Below are positions 34,735 to 43,025 of a stretch of DNA of 64,000 bases, piece after piece (positions within the stretch are counted from its first letter, which is position 1; the number at the start of each line of letters is the position of its first letter). This DNA is from JADLBR01 sp020847615. Its GTDB lineage: Bacteria; Verrucomicrobiota; Verrucomicrobiia; JADLBR01. The notes beneath the pieces are model-generated. The model saw nothing but the letters and a program-made list of their open reading frames with translations. It had not been told where the DNA came from and made no database searches. The stretch spans positions 1 to 64,000 of the forward strand of contig JAPKHT010000006.1 of NCBI GenBank assembly GCA_026646655.1, written 5' to 3'. The translations under genes and the position numbers were made by a program.

Positions 34735-36162
34735 ATGAATGTCCTCTTTGCCTCCAGCGAACTCTACCCCCTCGCCAAGACCGGCGGCCTCGCCGATGTC
34801 CTCGGTGCGCTTCCCGCAGCCCTGCAGGCCCGCGGCCACTCGGTCTCCTGCGCACTCCCTTTCTACCGCGAGGTCATGGAGTCCGAGCCAGAACTCCTCG
34901 ACCCCGACCTCGCGCTCGAGATCCCCATGGGCGACCGCGTCCTCGCCGGGCGTGTCTACCAGACCGAGACCCCCAACGGGGTCACCGTCTTCCTCATCCG
35001 CCGCGACGAGTTCTTCGACCGCTCCGGCCTCTACGGCAACGAACTCGGCGATTATCAGGATATCGCCGAGCGCTTCATCTTCTTCAGCAAGGCCGTCATC
35101 GCGCTCGCCGCCAACATTTCCCCGGCGATCGACATCCTCCACGCCCACGATTGGCAAACCGGCCTCGTCCCCATCTTCGCCAAGGCCGCGGGCGCCCAAT
35201 TCAAGACGGTTTTCACTATCCATAACCTCGGCTACCAGGGCAGCTTCTGGGGCGTGGACTTCAAGCTCTGCAACTTGCCCGATCGCTACTTCGCCCCGGA
35301 TGGGGGCCTCGAGCATTACGGCCACCTCAATTGCCTAAAGGCCGGCATCGTCCACGCCGACCAGGTCACCACCGTGTCGCCCACCTACGCCCGCGAGATC
35401 CAGACGCCCGCCCACGGGCGCGGGCTCGACGTCACCCTCCGCGAACATGCCGGGAAACTCACCGGCATCCTCAACGGCATCGACCAGTCGCTCTGGTGCC
35501 CGGCGTCCGATCCCCTCATCAAAGAGAACTACACCGCCGAGACCCTCGCCGAAGGCAAGGCAGCCTGCCGGCGCCACCTCCTCAAGCGCGCCGATTGGCC
35601 CAAGGACACCACCGACCTCATCGTCGGCGTCGTCTCCCGCCTCGATTCCCAGAAAGGCATCGACCTGATCCGCGACGCATGGCCCGAAATCCTCAGGATG
35701 CCCGTGCGCCTCGTCATTCTCGCGTCCGGCGATCCCGACCTGGAGGCCTGGCTCACCTCCGCCATGGAACGCCACCCCGATCGGCTTTTCGCCGAGATCG
35801 GTTTCTCCGAGAAACTCGCCCACCGCATCCAGGCCGGCTGCGATGCCGTCCTCATGCCTTCCCGCTACGAGCCCTGCGGCCTGAGCCAGCTCTACGCCCA
35901 GCGCTACGGCACCCTCCCGATCGTCCACGGCACCGGCGGCCTCGCGGACACCGTCGCCGACTGGAACGACGAGGCGCGCGAGGGGACCGGCTTCGTCTTT
36001 CGCCCATGCAACGCCCCCGCCCTGCTCGGCGCGCTCCGGCGCGCGGTCGAGCTCGCCCAGGATCGCCCCGCCTGGGAGATCGCCGCCCGCGAGGGCATGG
36101 CGCGGGATTTCTCGTGGGAAGCGTCCGCGATGGCCACCGAGGAGGTCTACGCCCGTGCCTGA
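34735..36162 (+). CDS. glgA: Glycogen synthase (ADP-glucose, GT5)
   Basis: This encodes 475 residues. It has the N-terminal ADP-glucose-binding KTGGLADVLGALPAAL, the HAHDWQTGLVPIF segment, and TIHNLGYQGSFWGVDF with ...LKAGIVHADQVTTVSPTYAREIQ. In the C-terminal GT-B domain it has VSRLDSQKGIDLIRDAWPEI, the catalytic MPSRYEPCGLSQLYAQRYGT and GTGGLADTV. It extends alpha-1,4-glucan chains from ADP-glucose. Its stop lies 8 bp inside the galT start (GTG 36155). Next to a GH57 enzyme and galT, it forms an alpha-glucan operon. Confidence 0.96.
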   Translation: MNVLFASSELYPLAKTGGLADVLGALPAALQARGHSVSCALPFYREVMESEPELLDPDLALEIPMGDRVLAGRVYQTETPNGVTVFLIRRDEFFDRSGLYGNELGDYQDIAERFIFFSKAVIALAANISPAIDILHAHDWQTGLVPIFAKAAGAQFKTVFTIHNLGYQGSFWGVDFKLCNLPDRYFAPDGGLEHYGHLNCLKAGIVHADQVTTVSPTYAREIQTPAHGRGLDVTLREHAGKLTGILNGIDQSLWCPASDPLIKENYTAETLAEGKAACRRHLLKRADWPKDTTDLIVGVVSRLDSQKGIDLIRDAWPEILRMPVRLVILASGDPDLEAWLTSAMERHPDRLFAEIGFSEKLAHRIQAGCDAVLMPSRYEPCGLSQLYAQRYGTLPIVHGTGGLADTVADWNDEAREGTGFVFRPCNAPALLGALRRAVELAQDRPAWEIAAREGMARDFSWEASAMATEEVYARA

Positions 36163-37174
36163 ACTTCGAAAAGACCCCCTGTCCGGTCGCTGGGTCGTCT
36201 TCTCGACCGAGCGCCGACGCCGCCCCACTGACTTCAAGGTCGGCCTGACCCCGCACGCCAGCGAAAGCCCCTTCACGCACGGCCATGAGCACCTCACGCC
36301 CCCCGAGGTGTTCGCCATTCGACCGAACGGCGGCCCCCACAACTCGCCAGACTGGCAGGTGCGCGTCGTCCCGAACCGCTACCCCGCCCTCCGCGTCGAG
36401 GGCGAACTCATCCGCCGCGCCGACGGCATCTACGACGCCATGTCGGGCATCGGCGCACACGAGGTCGTCGCCGAAACCCACCTCCCGGACGTCCCCTTCC
36501 ATCGGCTCCCTCACGAGCAGATCGTTCGCGTCTTCGAGGCCCTCCGCTCCCGATGGGAAGATCTTCGCCGCGACGGGCGCCTCAAGCATCTCGTCGCCTT
36601 CAAGAATCACGGCGCCCTCGCGGGCGCCACCCTCCGCCACCCCCACTCCCAGATCGTCGCCACACCCTTCGTCCCGCCCTCCGCCGCCACCAAACTCGAC
36701 GCCGCCCGCGAGCATTTCGCCCGCACCGACCGGTCCCTCTTCCAGGATATCCTCGACACCGAGCGACGCGGCGCCGAACGCCTCGTGGCACAGAACCACG
36801 ACTTCACCGCGTTCTGCCCCTACGCGAGCCGCGCGCCTTTCGAGATCGCCGTCTACCCCTCTTTCCAATCGCACGACTTCGGGCGCTGCCAGACCCACGA
36901 TTTCTGGCAGCTCGCCGAGGTCCTCCGCGACGCCCTGGCCAGGCTCCACGCCTCCCTCGATGACCCCCCCTTCAACATGCTGCTCATCTCCGCGCCCCTC
37001 CAGGAAGACGCCCTCCGCTGGCCCACGCTCCGGCATGACTTCCGCTGGCACATCGAGATCCTGCCGCGCCTCTCCGTCTTCGCGGGTTTCGAGATGGCCA
37101 CGGGTTGCTTCATCAACACCGTCACCCCGGAAGAGGCCGCCCGCCATCTCCGCCAGGTCCAGCTCCCGCGCTGA
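36155..37174 (+). CDS. galT: Galactose-1-phosphate uridylyltransferase-like (GalT/ADP-glucose phosphorylase group)
   Basis: This encodes 339 residues from GTG 36155, overlapping glgA by 8 bp. It starts PELRKDPLSGRWVVFSTERR. The catalytic motif HPHSQIVATPFVP, with the nucleotidylated histidine, and GCFINTVTPEEAARHL at the end are typical. The first zinc site (normally CPFC...) is replaced by SPFTHGHEHLTPPEVF, with no cysteines. In the GalT family this region varies, and loss of both cysteines occurs in ADP-sugar-specific relatives. It transfers a nucleotidyl group between sugar phosphates. In this operon with glgA and GH57 an ADP-glucose-linked role is plausible. Substrate is not proven. Confidence 0.8.
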   Translation: MPELRKDPLSGRWVVFSTERRRRPTDFKVGLTPHASESPFTHGHEHLTPPEVFAIRPNGGPHNSPDWQVRVVPNRYPALRVEGELIRRADGIYDAMSGIGAHEVVAETHLPDVPFHRLPHEQIVRVFEALRSRWEDLRRDGRLKHLVAFKNHGALAGATLRHPHSQIVATPFVPPSAATKLDAAREHFARTDRSLFQDILDTERRGAERLVAQNHDFTAFCPYASRAPFEIAVYPSFQSHDFGRCQTHDFWQLAEVLRDALARLHASLDDPPFNMLLISAPLQEDALRWPTLRHDFRWHIEILPRLSVFAGFEMATGCFINTVTPEEAARHLRQVQLPR

Positions 37175-37178
37175 TCCC

Positions 37179-39320
37179 ATGCTCAACGTCGTCATCCTCT
37201 GGCACATGCACCAGCCCTCCTACGTGGATCCCTCCACGGGGGTCGCGCTGATGCCGTGGGTCCGGCTCCACGCGGCCAAGGGGTACCTCGACATGATCCA
37301 TGCCCTCCGCGACGTCGAGGGCGCGCGCGCCGCATTCAACTTCACGCCGGTCCTCGTCCGCCAGATCCAGCAGCTCGCCCGCCGAGAGATCCGCGACGCA
37401 TGGCACGACTGGAGCCGCAAGCCCGCCGCCGATCTCACCGACCCCGAGCGGACCGGCATCCTCCTCCACTTCTTCAACGCGAACTGGGACAACCTCATCC
37501 GCCCGCACCCGCGTTACTGGCAGCTCCTCCAGCTCCGCGGCCAGCGCGTCTCCCGCGCCGAGATCGAGCGAGAGCGCCACCGCTTCTCAACCCAGGACAT
37601 CCTCGACCTCCAAGTCTGGTTCAACCTCGCGTGGTGCGGGTTCACCGCGGAATCCATGTTCCCGGAGATCCGAGAACTCAAGCTCAAGGGCCGCGGGTTC
37701 ACCGAGGATGAGAAATGCGCCGTCCTGGACGCGCACGACAAAATTCTCGCCCGGGTGCTGGAGGACTACCGCGGGGCCGAGGCCGCCGGTCTCATCGAGA
37801 CCACCACCACCCCTTACTACCACCCGATCCTGCCCCTCGTCATCGATTCCGACCTCGCCCGGCGCTGCATGCCCGCCCGCGCGATGCCCCCGCGATTCCG
37901 CGCGCCCGAGGATGCGCGCGAGCACGTCGCCCGCGCCGTCCGCCAGCACGAGGAGACCTTCGGCCGCCGCCCCTCCGCCATGTGGCCCGCCGAGGGCTCC
38001 GTCGCGCCCGAGATCATCCCCATGCTCCAAGAGCACGGCATCCGCCTCTTCTTCACCGACGAGGGCAACCTCTTCCGCTCCCTCGCGGCCGACGGACGCC
38101 CCCCGCACCACCGCGACGAGCTCTTCCATGCGTGGGCCTGCGCCCACGACGGCGCCGAGGCCGCCGCGCTATTCCGGGAGCGATCCCTCTCGGATTTCAT
38201 CGGCTTCAATGCGGCCCGCAACCCCCCGGAGGCCGCCGCGCGACACCTGGTCCTTCACCTCGAGCGCATCGCGGACGCCACGCGCCGCGATGACGCCGTC
38301 GCCGCGCTCATCCTCGATGGCGAGAATGCCTGGGAGAACTTCGCCGACGGGGGCCGGCGCTTCCTCCGACTCTTTTACGAGGGCCTCGTCAAGAGCCCCT
38401 CCCTGCGCCCCGCCTTGCCCACCGCCTTCATCGACGCCCACCCCCCCTCTCGCCGCATCACGCACCTCCACACCGGTTCCTGGATCCAGAGCGACTTCGA
38501 TATCTGGATCGGCGACGAAGAGGAGAACCGCGCGTGGGAGCTCCTCGGCAATGCCCGGGCCTTCTTCGAATCCCGCGCGACCAACGCCCCGGAAGGGGCC
38601 GTCGCCCGCGCCCGCGAATCCCTCCTCGCCGCCGAAGGCAGCGACTGGTTCTGGTGGTTCGGTCCCGATTTTCACACCGAGCTCGACTTCCTGTTCGATG
38701 AGCTGTTCCGCAAGCACCTCGCCGCCATCTACGGCGCGCTCGGAGCCGACGCCCCGCCCGAGCTCGCACAGCCCATCCGCAAGGGACGCGAGCGCCTCGT
38801 CTTCACCCGACCCAGCGCCCTCATCACGCCCAACGTCAACGGCCGCGTCCTCAGCTTCTTCGAGTATTTCGGCGCCGGCCATTACGACACCGCCCTCCAG
38901 TCGGGCGCCATGTACCAGGCAAACCGTCTCACCCAGGGCATCTGGTTCGGCAACGACGCCGCCCAGTTCTATCTCCGGATCGACATCTCGGAGATCACGC
39001 AGGCCGCCCTCGACATCGAATTCGTGGGCGCAACCCCGGTCACCATCCGCATCCCCATCGCCCCCGGCCTCGTCGCCGACTCGGTCATCCGCGTGACCCC
39101 GGATGGCGCCCCGGAACCCATCCCCGCGCGCATCGTCGTAGCCGATGTCCTCGAACTCGCCATCCCGCTCACCAGCCTCGCCCTCCGCCCGGGCGACACC
39201 GCCCACTTTTCCGCAAAGCTGATCCGCTCTGATGTCGTCCTCGAGCGACATCCCGCCGAAGGAAACCTCGCCTGCCCCATCCTCCCCGAGGAGGCCGTCT
39301 GGCAGGACTGGTTTGTCTAG
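37179..39320 (+). CDS. GH57 family alpha-glucan glycosidase
   Basis: This encodes 713 residues from ATG 37179, four bases after the galT stop. The beginning LWHMHQPSYVD contains the histidines of the GH57 active site. RPSAMWPAEGSVAPEIIPML holds the likely catalytic nucleophile glutamate in the AEGS motif. ALILDGENAWENFADGGRRF contains the second catalytic aspartate in DGEN. The C-terminal 180 residues form the usual beta-rich domain. Members are alpha-amylases or amylopullulanases, 4-alpha-glucanotransferases or branching enzymes, all acting on alpha-1,4-glucans. This size fits the alpha-amylase/pullulanase subgroup. No signal peptide is present, so it acts in the cytoplasm on storage glucan, consistent with glgA next door. 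Confidence 0.9.
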   Translation: MLNVVILWHMHQPSYVDPSTGVALMPWVRLHAAKGYLDMIHALRDVEGARAAFNFTPVLVRQIQQLARREIRDAWHDWSRKPAADLTDPERTGILLHFFNANWDNLIRPHPRYWQLLQLRGQRVSRAEIERERHRFSTQDILDLQVWFNLAWCGFTAESMFPEIRELKLKGRGFTEDEKCAVLDAHDKILARVLEDYRGAEAAGLIETTTTPYYHPILPLVIDSDLARRCMPARAMPPRFRAPEDAREHVARAVRQHEETFGRRPSAMWPAEGSVAPEIIPMLQEHGIRLFFTDEGNLFRSLAADGRPPHHRDELFHAWACAHDGAEAAALFRERSLSDFIGFNAARNPPEAAARHLVLHLERIADATRRDDAVAALILDGENAWENFADGGRRFLRLFYEGLVKSPSLRPALPTAFIDAHPPSRRITHLHTGSWIQSDFDIWIGDEEENRAWELLGNARAFFESRATNAPEGAVARARESLLAAEGSDWFWWFGPDFHTELDFLFDELFRKHLAAIYGALGADAPPELAQPIRKGRERLVFTRPSALITPNVNGRVLSFFEYFGAGHYDTALQSGAMYQANRLTQGIWFGNDAAQFYLRIDISEITQAALDIEFVGATPVTIRIPIAPGLVADSVIRVTPDGAPEPIPARIVVADVLELAIPLTSLALRPGDTAHFSAKLIRSDVVLERHPAEGNLACPILPEEAVWQDWFV

Positions 39321-39432
39321 GCCGCGGCGTTTCCCGTAGCCGAACGCGCGAGCGTTTGGCGGACGATCGCCCGGGGCCAGCGTCTGCGATATCTATGAGC
39401 GGCCACGTCGGCAGCCGTCAGGATTCCCGCGC
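39321..39432 (+). repeat. Intergenic repeat, half module B after the GH57 gene
   Basis: GTAGCCGAACGCGCGAGCGTTTGGC (39336-39360) is half of a B core. The following CGATCGCCCGGGGCC matches the flank at 28538. The element starts 15 bp after the TAG stop of the GH57 gene. No gene is seen before the Tat protein ends at 39433. Confidence 0.75.
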
Positions 39433-40425
39433 CTACGCCATCCACGAGCGCGGCCGCTTGGCGCACTTCGCCACCGCCGCCCGCGCGATCCCCGCGTCCT
39501 CGCCAATCTGAAAATCAAACATCCCCACGCAGGCGAAATCGGCCCCGTTGGCGAACGCGTATTCGAAGCCCTTGCCCGGGCGGATCGCCCCGGCCGCCAG
39601 CACCTTGTACGCGATCCACGGCTTCTCGATCTTCCCCATCTCCGCGATGGTCTTGTCCGGTTCCATGTCCCAGTAATTGTCCGTCGCGTAGTTGTCGATG
39701 ACCTCCTTGTGCTGGTCGGGACGACGGGTCGACCAGTAGTCGGTCCGGTGCAGCGTCTTCATGTAAAAATCCACCGGGATCCCCGCGTCCTCGCACGCCA
39801 GGGGCGTCTCGATCGAATGCCCCGCCACGCCCGCGGGCACCCCGCGCTCCTTGATCAATTTCACCAGTCTGTCGATGAGGTCCACCTTGCCGTCAAACAC
39901 CCACCGGTCACCCAGATTCCCCAAGAGGAAAATGGCGCTCGCCCCAGCGTCCATCGCGCGGCTCACCACGCCCTTGAGATCCTCCGGGTCCGGCGCCACC
40001 TGCGCCAGCCACTGGATCTTGCCCCCGTGCTTCTCGCGGTACTCGCGGAACAGCCGCACCGCCCGCTCGTCCCGCGGATTGCAGATCATCGTGTTGATCC
40101 CGTGCTCCTCGCACGTCCGCCACGTCGCCCACACCTTCTCGTCCGTGAAATAGTTCTTCAGCAGCGGCGACACGTACACCAGATCCCGGCTGTGCGCGTG
40201 CCCGCTGATCAGGTTCCCCCCGCAGATCAGCCGGCTCACACTCACGTTGCCGATCTTCCCCATCGGCATCGCCCCCTTCGGCCCCTCCGCCGCCTCCACC
40301 GCACCCGCCGCCAGCGCCTTCTCCTCCAGGCTCGAGCCCACCGCCGCGCCCGCGGCCGCCATCGTCCCCACGAAAAAACAGCGCCGCGAAACCGGGCGCC
40401 CGCCGCCAAATCGCTCTTCGCTCAT
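39433..40425 (-). CDS. Tat-exported aldo/keto-reductase-like TIM-barrel protein
   Basis: This encodes 330 residues. The N-terminus carries a twin-arginine signal, SRRCFFVGTMAAAGAAVGSS. The mature part starts at about residue 45. It has beta-strand/alpha-helix units: MGKIGNVSVSRLICGGNLIS, KNYFTDEKVWATWRTCEEHG, INTMICNPRDERAVRLF, WLAQVAPDPEDLKGVVSRAM, ASAIFLLGNL, VPAGVAGHSIET, VDFYMKTLHR and AYKVLAAGAIRPGKGFEYAF. The pattern of VSRLICGG... near the start resembles aldo/keto reductases, but no clear catalytic Asp-Tyr-Lys-His tetrad stands out. It is exported, probably to the periplasm with a bound cofactor, as Tat export of folded proteins implies. The substrate is unknown. Confidence 0.7.
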   Translation of the reverse strand: MSEERFGGGRPVSRRCFFVGTMAAAGAAVGSSLEEKALAAGAVEAAEGPKGAMPMGKIGNVSVSRLICGGNLISGHAHSRDLVYVSPLLKNYFTDEKVWATWRTCEEHGINTMICNPRDERAVRLFREYREKHGGKIQWLAQVAPDPEDLKGVVSRAMDAGASAIFLLGNLGDRWVFDGKVDLIDRLVKLIKERGVPAGVAGHSIETPLACEDAGIPVDFYMKTLHRTDYWSTRRPDQHKEVIDNYATDNYWDMEPDKTIAEMGKIEKPWIAYKVLAAGAIRPGKGFEYAFANGADFACVGMFDFQIGEDAGIARAAVAKCAKRPRSWMA

Positions 40426-40579
40426 GCTTATAGGCTAGGGCACCAGCCCTAATGACGCAAGGCCCGACCGACCCACCCCGCGCGCTTCCACCAGAACGCG
40501 ACGGCCGCGTGGCGGGGAACGCGAGCGACCCGCTCGACCCCCCACTTATGGTGCCTTTTGAACCCTCCTATCCCCGCCC

Positions 40580-41152
40580 CTACCCGTCCCCTGTCCCACT
40601 GGTCATCTTCCGGTAGACCTCCGCCAAGCCGCGCCGCGACAACTCGGCCTCGACAACCGCGCTGTCAATGGCGTGGCCAGAAACTTCGATCATTCGGCGG
40701 ATATCCCGCACATGCTTCTCACTCCGCCCCTCGCTGTAGTAGACGACTTTCCACACCAGAATGTACTCTGGGGGTGCATACCATATTGGTCCGTGCGGAT
40801 AATCTCCCCGGCGCCGGTTCGCCCACGCCCATCGGAAGAACGGGTCCGCTCCCGAAGGGTAGAAATCCGCCTTGAGTCCCGTTGGGATGTGGATGACGTT
40901 GAAGTGCCCTCGGCACTCTCGCCGGTTTTCTCCGACGATCACATCGGCCGGCGGACAATAGAATTCATCGAAGCGGAAGATCTCCGTCAGACGGCACAGT
41001 TCCTCGTCCCCGACCGCCAGCGCAAAATCGATATCAAGCGTCAGCCGCGGCTCGGAATAATAGACGCATCCGACCGAGCCCGACACGAGGTATTCGATGC
41101 CCTCGTCGTGGGTTGGCCTCGCAAAGATCCGAAGCAGGTCAGGTTCTTGCAC
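40580..41152 (-). CDS. Minimal nucleotidyltransferase-fold protein, possible toxin
   Basis: This encodes 190 residues from GTG 41152, 14 bp inside the previous gene. The motif VSGSVGCVYYSEPRLTLDID, with its GS...DxD, fits the MNT/AbiEii-type nucleotidyltransferase fold. It is followed by DEFYCPPADVIVGENRRECR, FNVIHIPTGLKADFYPSG, and a basic C-terminal helix region. The upstream small gene encodes a compact alpha-helical basic protein. Such small-protein/nucleotidyltransferase pairs behave as toxin-antitoxin-like modules in the AbiEii/AbiGii group. Toxicity is inferred only from this arrangement. No phage genes are seen nearby. Confidence 0.65.
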   Translation of the reverse strand: MQEPDLLRIFARPTHDEGIEYLVSGSVGCVYYSEPRLTLDIDFALAVGDEELCRLTEIFRFDEFYCPPADVIVGENRRECRGHFNVIHIPTGLKADFYPSGADPFFRWAWANRRRGDYPHGPIWYAPPEYILVWKVVYYSEGRSEKHVRDIRRMIEVSGHAIDSAVVEAELSRRGLAEVYRKMTSGTGDG

Positions 41153-41339
41153 GGGCCATCTCCCGGGCCACCGCCCGTTCGATATCTTCCGCACTCCACG
41201 CGGGGTGTTGCTGCCTGAGCGCCGCCAGACGCGTCTCCCGCGCCGTCTTGAGCAGGCCGCGCGCGACGCCCCACTTCTCGGAGGGACTCATCTCCCGGAA
41301 TCGCCGGATCTGAATCGGGTGCAACGGTTCTAGGTCCAC
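41139..41339 (-). CDS. Small partner protein of the nucleotidyltransferase, possible antitoxin
   Basis: This encodes about 66 residues (MDLEPLHPIQIRRFREMSPS onward) starting from GTG 41339 or 41345. It contains EKWGVARGLLKTARETRLAA, then LRQQHPAWSAEDIERAVARE, ending MARART. The block 'R.L...AR..+...LR..HP.WS...I...VARE' is shared with many small proteins beside nucleotidyltransferase genes, by my recollection. It overlaps the next gene by 14 bp. Together they look like a two-gene cassette. This is the weaker member, identified by its context and helix pattern. Confidence 0.55.
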   Translation of the reverse strand: MDLEPLHPIQIRRFREMSPSEKWGVARGLLKTARETRLAALRQQHPAWSAEDIERAVAREMARART

Positions 41340-41440
41340 CGTCACCAGCCTACCACCCGAGGGCCGCGATGTCAGCGGCAACCCTTGATCCCGATCGGCC
41401 CCCGGAGGCCCGGGAGGGCCCGCGCCTCGCGGGCCGCGCC

Positions 41441-42238
41441 TCAGCCGCCCGCCGGCGGGGCCGACGCTCCAGGCGAAGGCCCACCGCCCGCCGGAGCCAG
41501 TTGCCGCGCGGCCATTCCGTCCAGCCACGCCTGGTAGTCCTCCGCGGCATCCACGTACAGCCAGGCCTTCATGCTGTAGTGTCCCGCCCCGCAGAGCTGT
41601 CCGCACACGACCTCGTACTCGCCCTCCCGGATCGGCTTGAACCAGATCGGCACGCTCGTTCCCGGGATCGCGTCCTGCGCGATCCGCATGTGCGGCAGCG
41701 CAAAATTGTGGATCACGTCCCGCGAGCTGATGTGGGCGATCGCCTGCCGGCCCGCGGGAAGGTGCATCTCGTTGATCGTCAGCAGGTCGTCCCTCGCGTC
41801 GGGATCGCCCCTGTCCAGCCCGATCGGGTTCTGGGCGTCGATGAGCCCCGGATCCTGCCGCCCGAATTTGCCGTCCTTGCCGGGATAATGAAAATTCCAG
41901 CCGAACTGCTGCGCGATGACACGGACCACCACGGCGTCCCGGTCCGACGGCATCTCGTTCACCCGCGCCGACCACAGCGGGAAAGCGAAGGCGATCAGCA
42001 GGAACGCCTCCACGATCACCACCGAGATCTCCGCGTGCGTCGAGAAGTGCGATCGCATCCCATAGTAGCTCGCCTTGGGGTTCGCCCTCCGGTTGAACCG
42101 GATCAGGCAGTAGGCGAAGAACGCGCCCCAGAAGACGAAGAGCGCCAGCATGAACCAGTGCACCAGCTCCAGCATGTGGTCGATCTGCGCCCCGTGCTCC
42201 GAGGCGTTCATCGGCAAACCCAGCAACCTGTTGATCAT
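41441..42238 (-). CDS. coxB: Cytochrome c oxidase subunit II (CuA, no fused cytochrome c)
   Basis: This encodes 265 residues from ATG 42238, overlapping the previous gene by ATGA. Two N-terminal membrane helices (ELVHWFMLALFVFWGAFFAY and ISVVIVEAFLLIAFAFPLWS) are followed by the CuA domain: QQFGWNFHYPGKDG, IHNFALPHMRI with a His ligand, and the cysteine motif EYEVVCGQLCGAGHYSMKAW, whose C-x3-C-x3-H-x2-M supplies the copper ligands. The C-terminus ends in a Gly/Pro-rich tail without CxxCH, so it is aa3, not caa3. It receives electrons from cytochrome c. It is the last gene of the oxidase operon. Confidence 0.95.
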   Translation of the reverse strand: MINRLLGLPMNASEHGAQIDHMLELVHWFMLALFVFWGAFFAYCLIRFNRRANPKASYYGMRSHFSTHAEISVVIVEAFLLIAFAFPLWSARVNEMPSDRDAVVVRVIAQQFGWNFHYPGKDGKFGRQDPGLIDAQNPIGLDRGDPDARDDLLTINEMHLPAGRQAIAHISSRDVIHNFALPHMRIAQDAIPGTSVPIWFKPIREGEYEVVCGQLCGAGHYSMKAWLYVDAAEDYQAWLDGMAARQLAPAGGGPSPGASAPPAGG

Positions 42239-42465
42239 CGTCCTCCCTCCGCCGCGACCCGACGGGCGCGCATCGCCAGGTAGACCATGAAGGCCGCGAA
42301 CGCCGCCAGCACGCAGGCCACCAGACCCAGCAGGAACAGGATCGCCCCACCCGCCGCCTCGCTCACCGGCTGCCCCTTGCCCCCGAAACACACCGCGCAC
42401 GCCTCGAGGCCGCCCGGCGCCAGCAGGCCCGCCCCAATCGCCACCGCAAGTTGCTTTCGCGCCAT
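42235..42465 (-). CDS. Small Cys-containing membrane protein of the cox operon (76 aa)
   Basis: This encodes 76 residues from ATG 42465. An N-terminal signal-like hydrophobic stretch (QLAVAIGAGLLAPGGLE) precedes ACAVCFGGKGQPVSEA, and a second hydrophobic helix (ILFLLGLVACVLAAFAAFMV) ends in a basic tail. The CxxC element, ACAVCFG, is reminiscent of small proteins found in cox loci of PVC bacteria. The gene overlaps coxB by four bases and follows the 66-residue gene by 5 bp, so it is part of the operon. The cysteines could bind copper or a heme during assembly. This is inference. Confidence 0.7.
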   Translation of the reverse strand: MARKQLAVAIGAGLLAPGGLEACAVCFGGKGQPVSEAAGGAILFLLGLVACVLAAFAAFMVYLAMRARRVAAEGGR

Positions 42466-42470
42466 CCCGC

Positions 42471-42671
42471 TCACTCCAGATCCAGGTTCTTGGACTTCTT
42501 GAAGAACCACGCCTCGTATCCCGCGAGCGCCAGCGCCACCGCCGCCGAGCCGATCGCGTACCCGAGCCCGGAGCCGGTCTCCCGATACTGCCCCCAGCTC
42601 CACCAGCAGAACCACCCGGCCAGCAGCAGCGCGGCGTTCACGAACACCAGATGAAAATACTTGAGCGACAT
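42471..42671 (-). CDS. Small membrane protein of the cox operon (66 aa)
   Basis: This encodes 66 residues with two predicted helices (YFHLVFVNAALLLAGWFCWW; GYAIGSAAVALALAGYEAWF) and a basic tail (FKKSKNLD). It starts one base before the stop of the subunit IV gene (CAT 42669-42671, TCA 42673-42675). It shows no motif. It fits a small accessory subunit of an aa3-type oxidase. The annotation is by operon position and topology only. Confidence 0.7.
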   Translation of the reverse strand: MSLKYFHLVFVNAALLLAGWFCWWSWGQYRETGSGLGYAIGSAAVALALAGYEAWFFKKSKNLDLE

Positions 42672-42672
42672 A

Positions 42673-43017
42673 TCACTGCGTCCCGGAAACCGGATCCTTG
42701 AGCGCGAAGATCGAGAGCACCACGAGCGCGAAAAAGAACACCACCGTGAATGCCATGAACCGGTGCACCATGACCTTCTCGTGCAGCAGGTGCATGAAGA
42801 TCGACGCCACCAGCCCGGCCTTGACCACGGCGATCAGCAGCGCGATGAACACGTGCCCCGCCACCCCGATCGGCAGGTACGAGGCCAGCACGGTCACCAC
42901 CGTAAGCGCCAGCAGGTACAGGAATACCTGGATGTAGTGGTGCGACCAACCGTGGGCCAAGATCGCCCTGGCGCCCTCCCAAAAGCCCCTCTTCTCAACC
43001 GCCGGCACCTCAGCCAT
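42673..43017 (-). CDS. Cytochrome c oxidase subunit IV-like
   Basis: This encodes 114 residues from ATG 43017. Three predicted transmembrane helices (HHYIQVFLYLLALTVVTVLA; VFIALLIAVVKAGLVASIFM; FMAFTVVFFFALVVLSIFAL) and the motif KAGLVASIFMHLLHEKVMVH are typical of bacterial COX4/CyoD-like small subunits. It helps assemble the oxidase and contacts subunits I and III. It lies 8 bp after the subunit III gene. Confidence 0.85.
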   Translation of the reverse strand: MAEVPAVEKRGFWEGARAILAHGWSHHYIQVFLYLLALTVVTVLASYLPIGVAGHVFIALLIAVVKAGLVASIFMHLLHEKVMVHRFMAFTVVFFFALVVLSIFALKDPVSGTQ

Positions 43018-43025
43018 CGCGCCTC

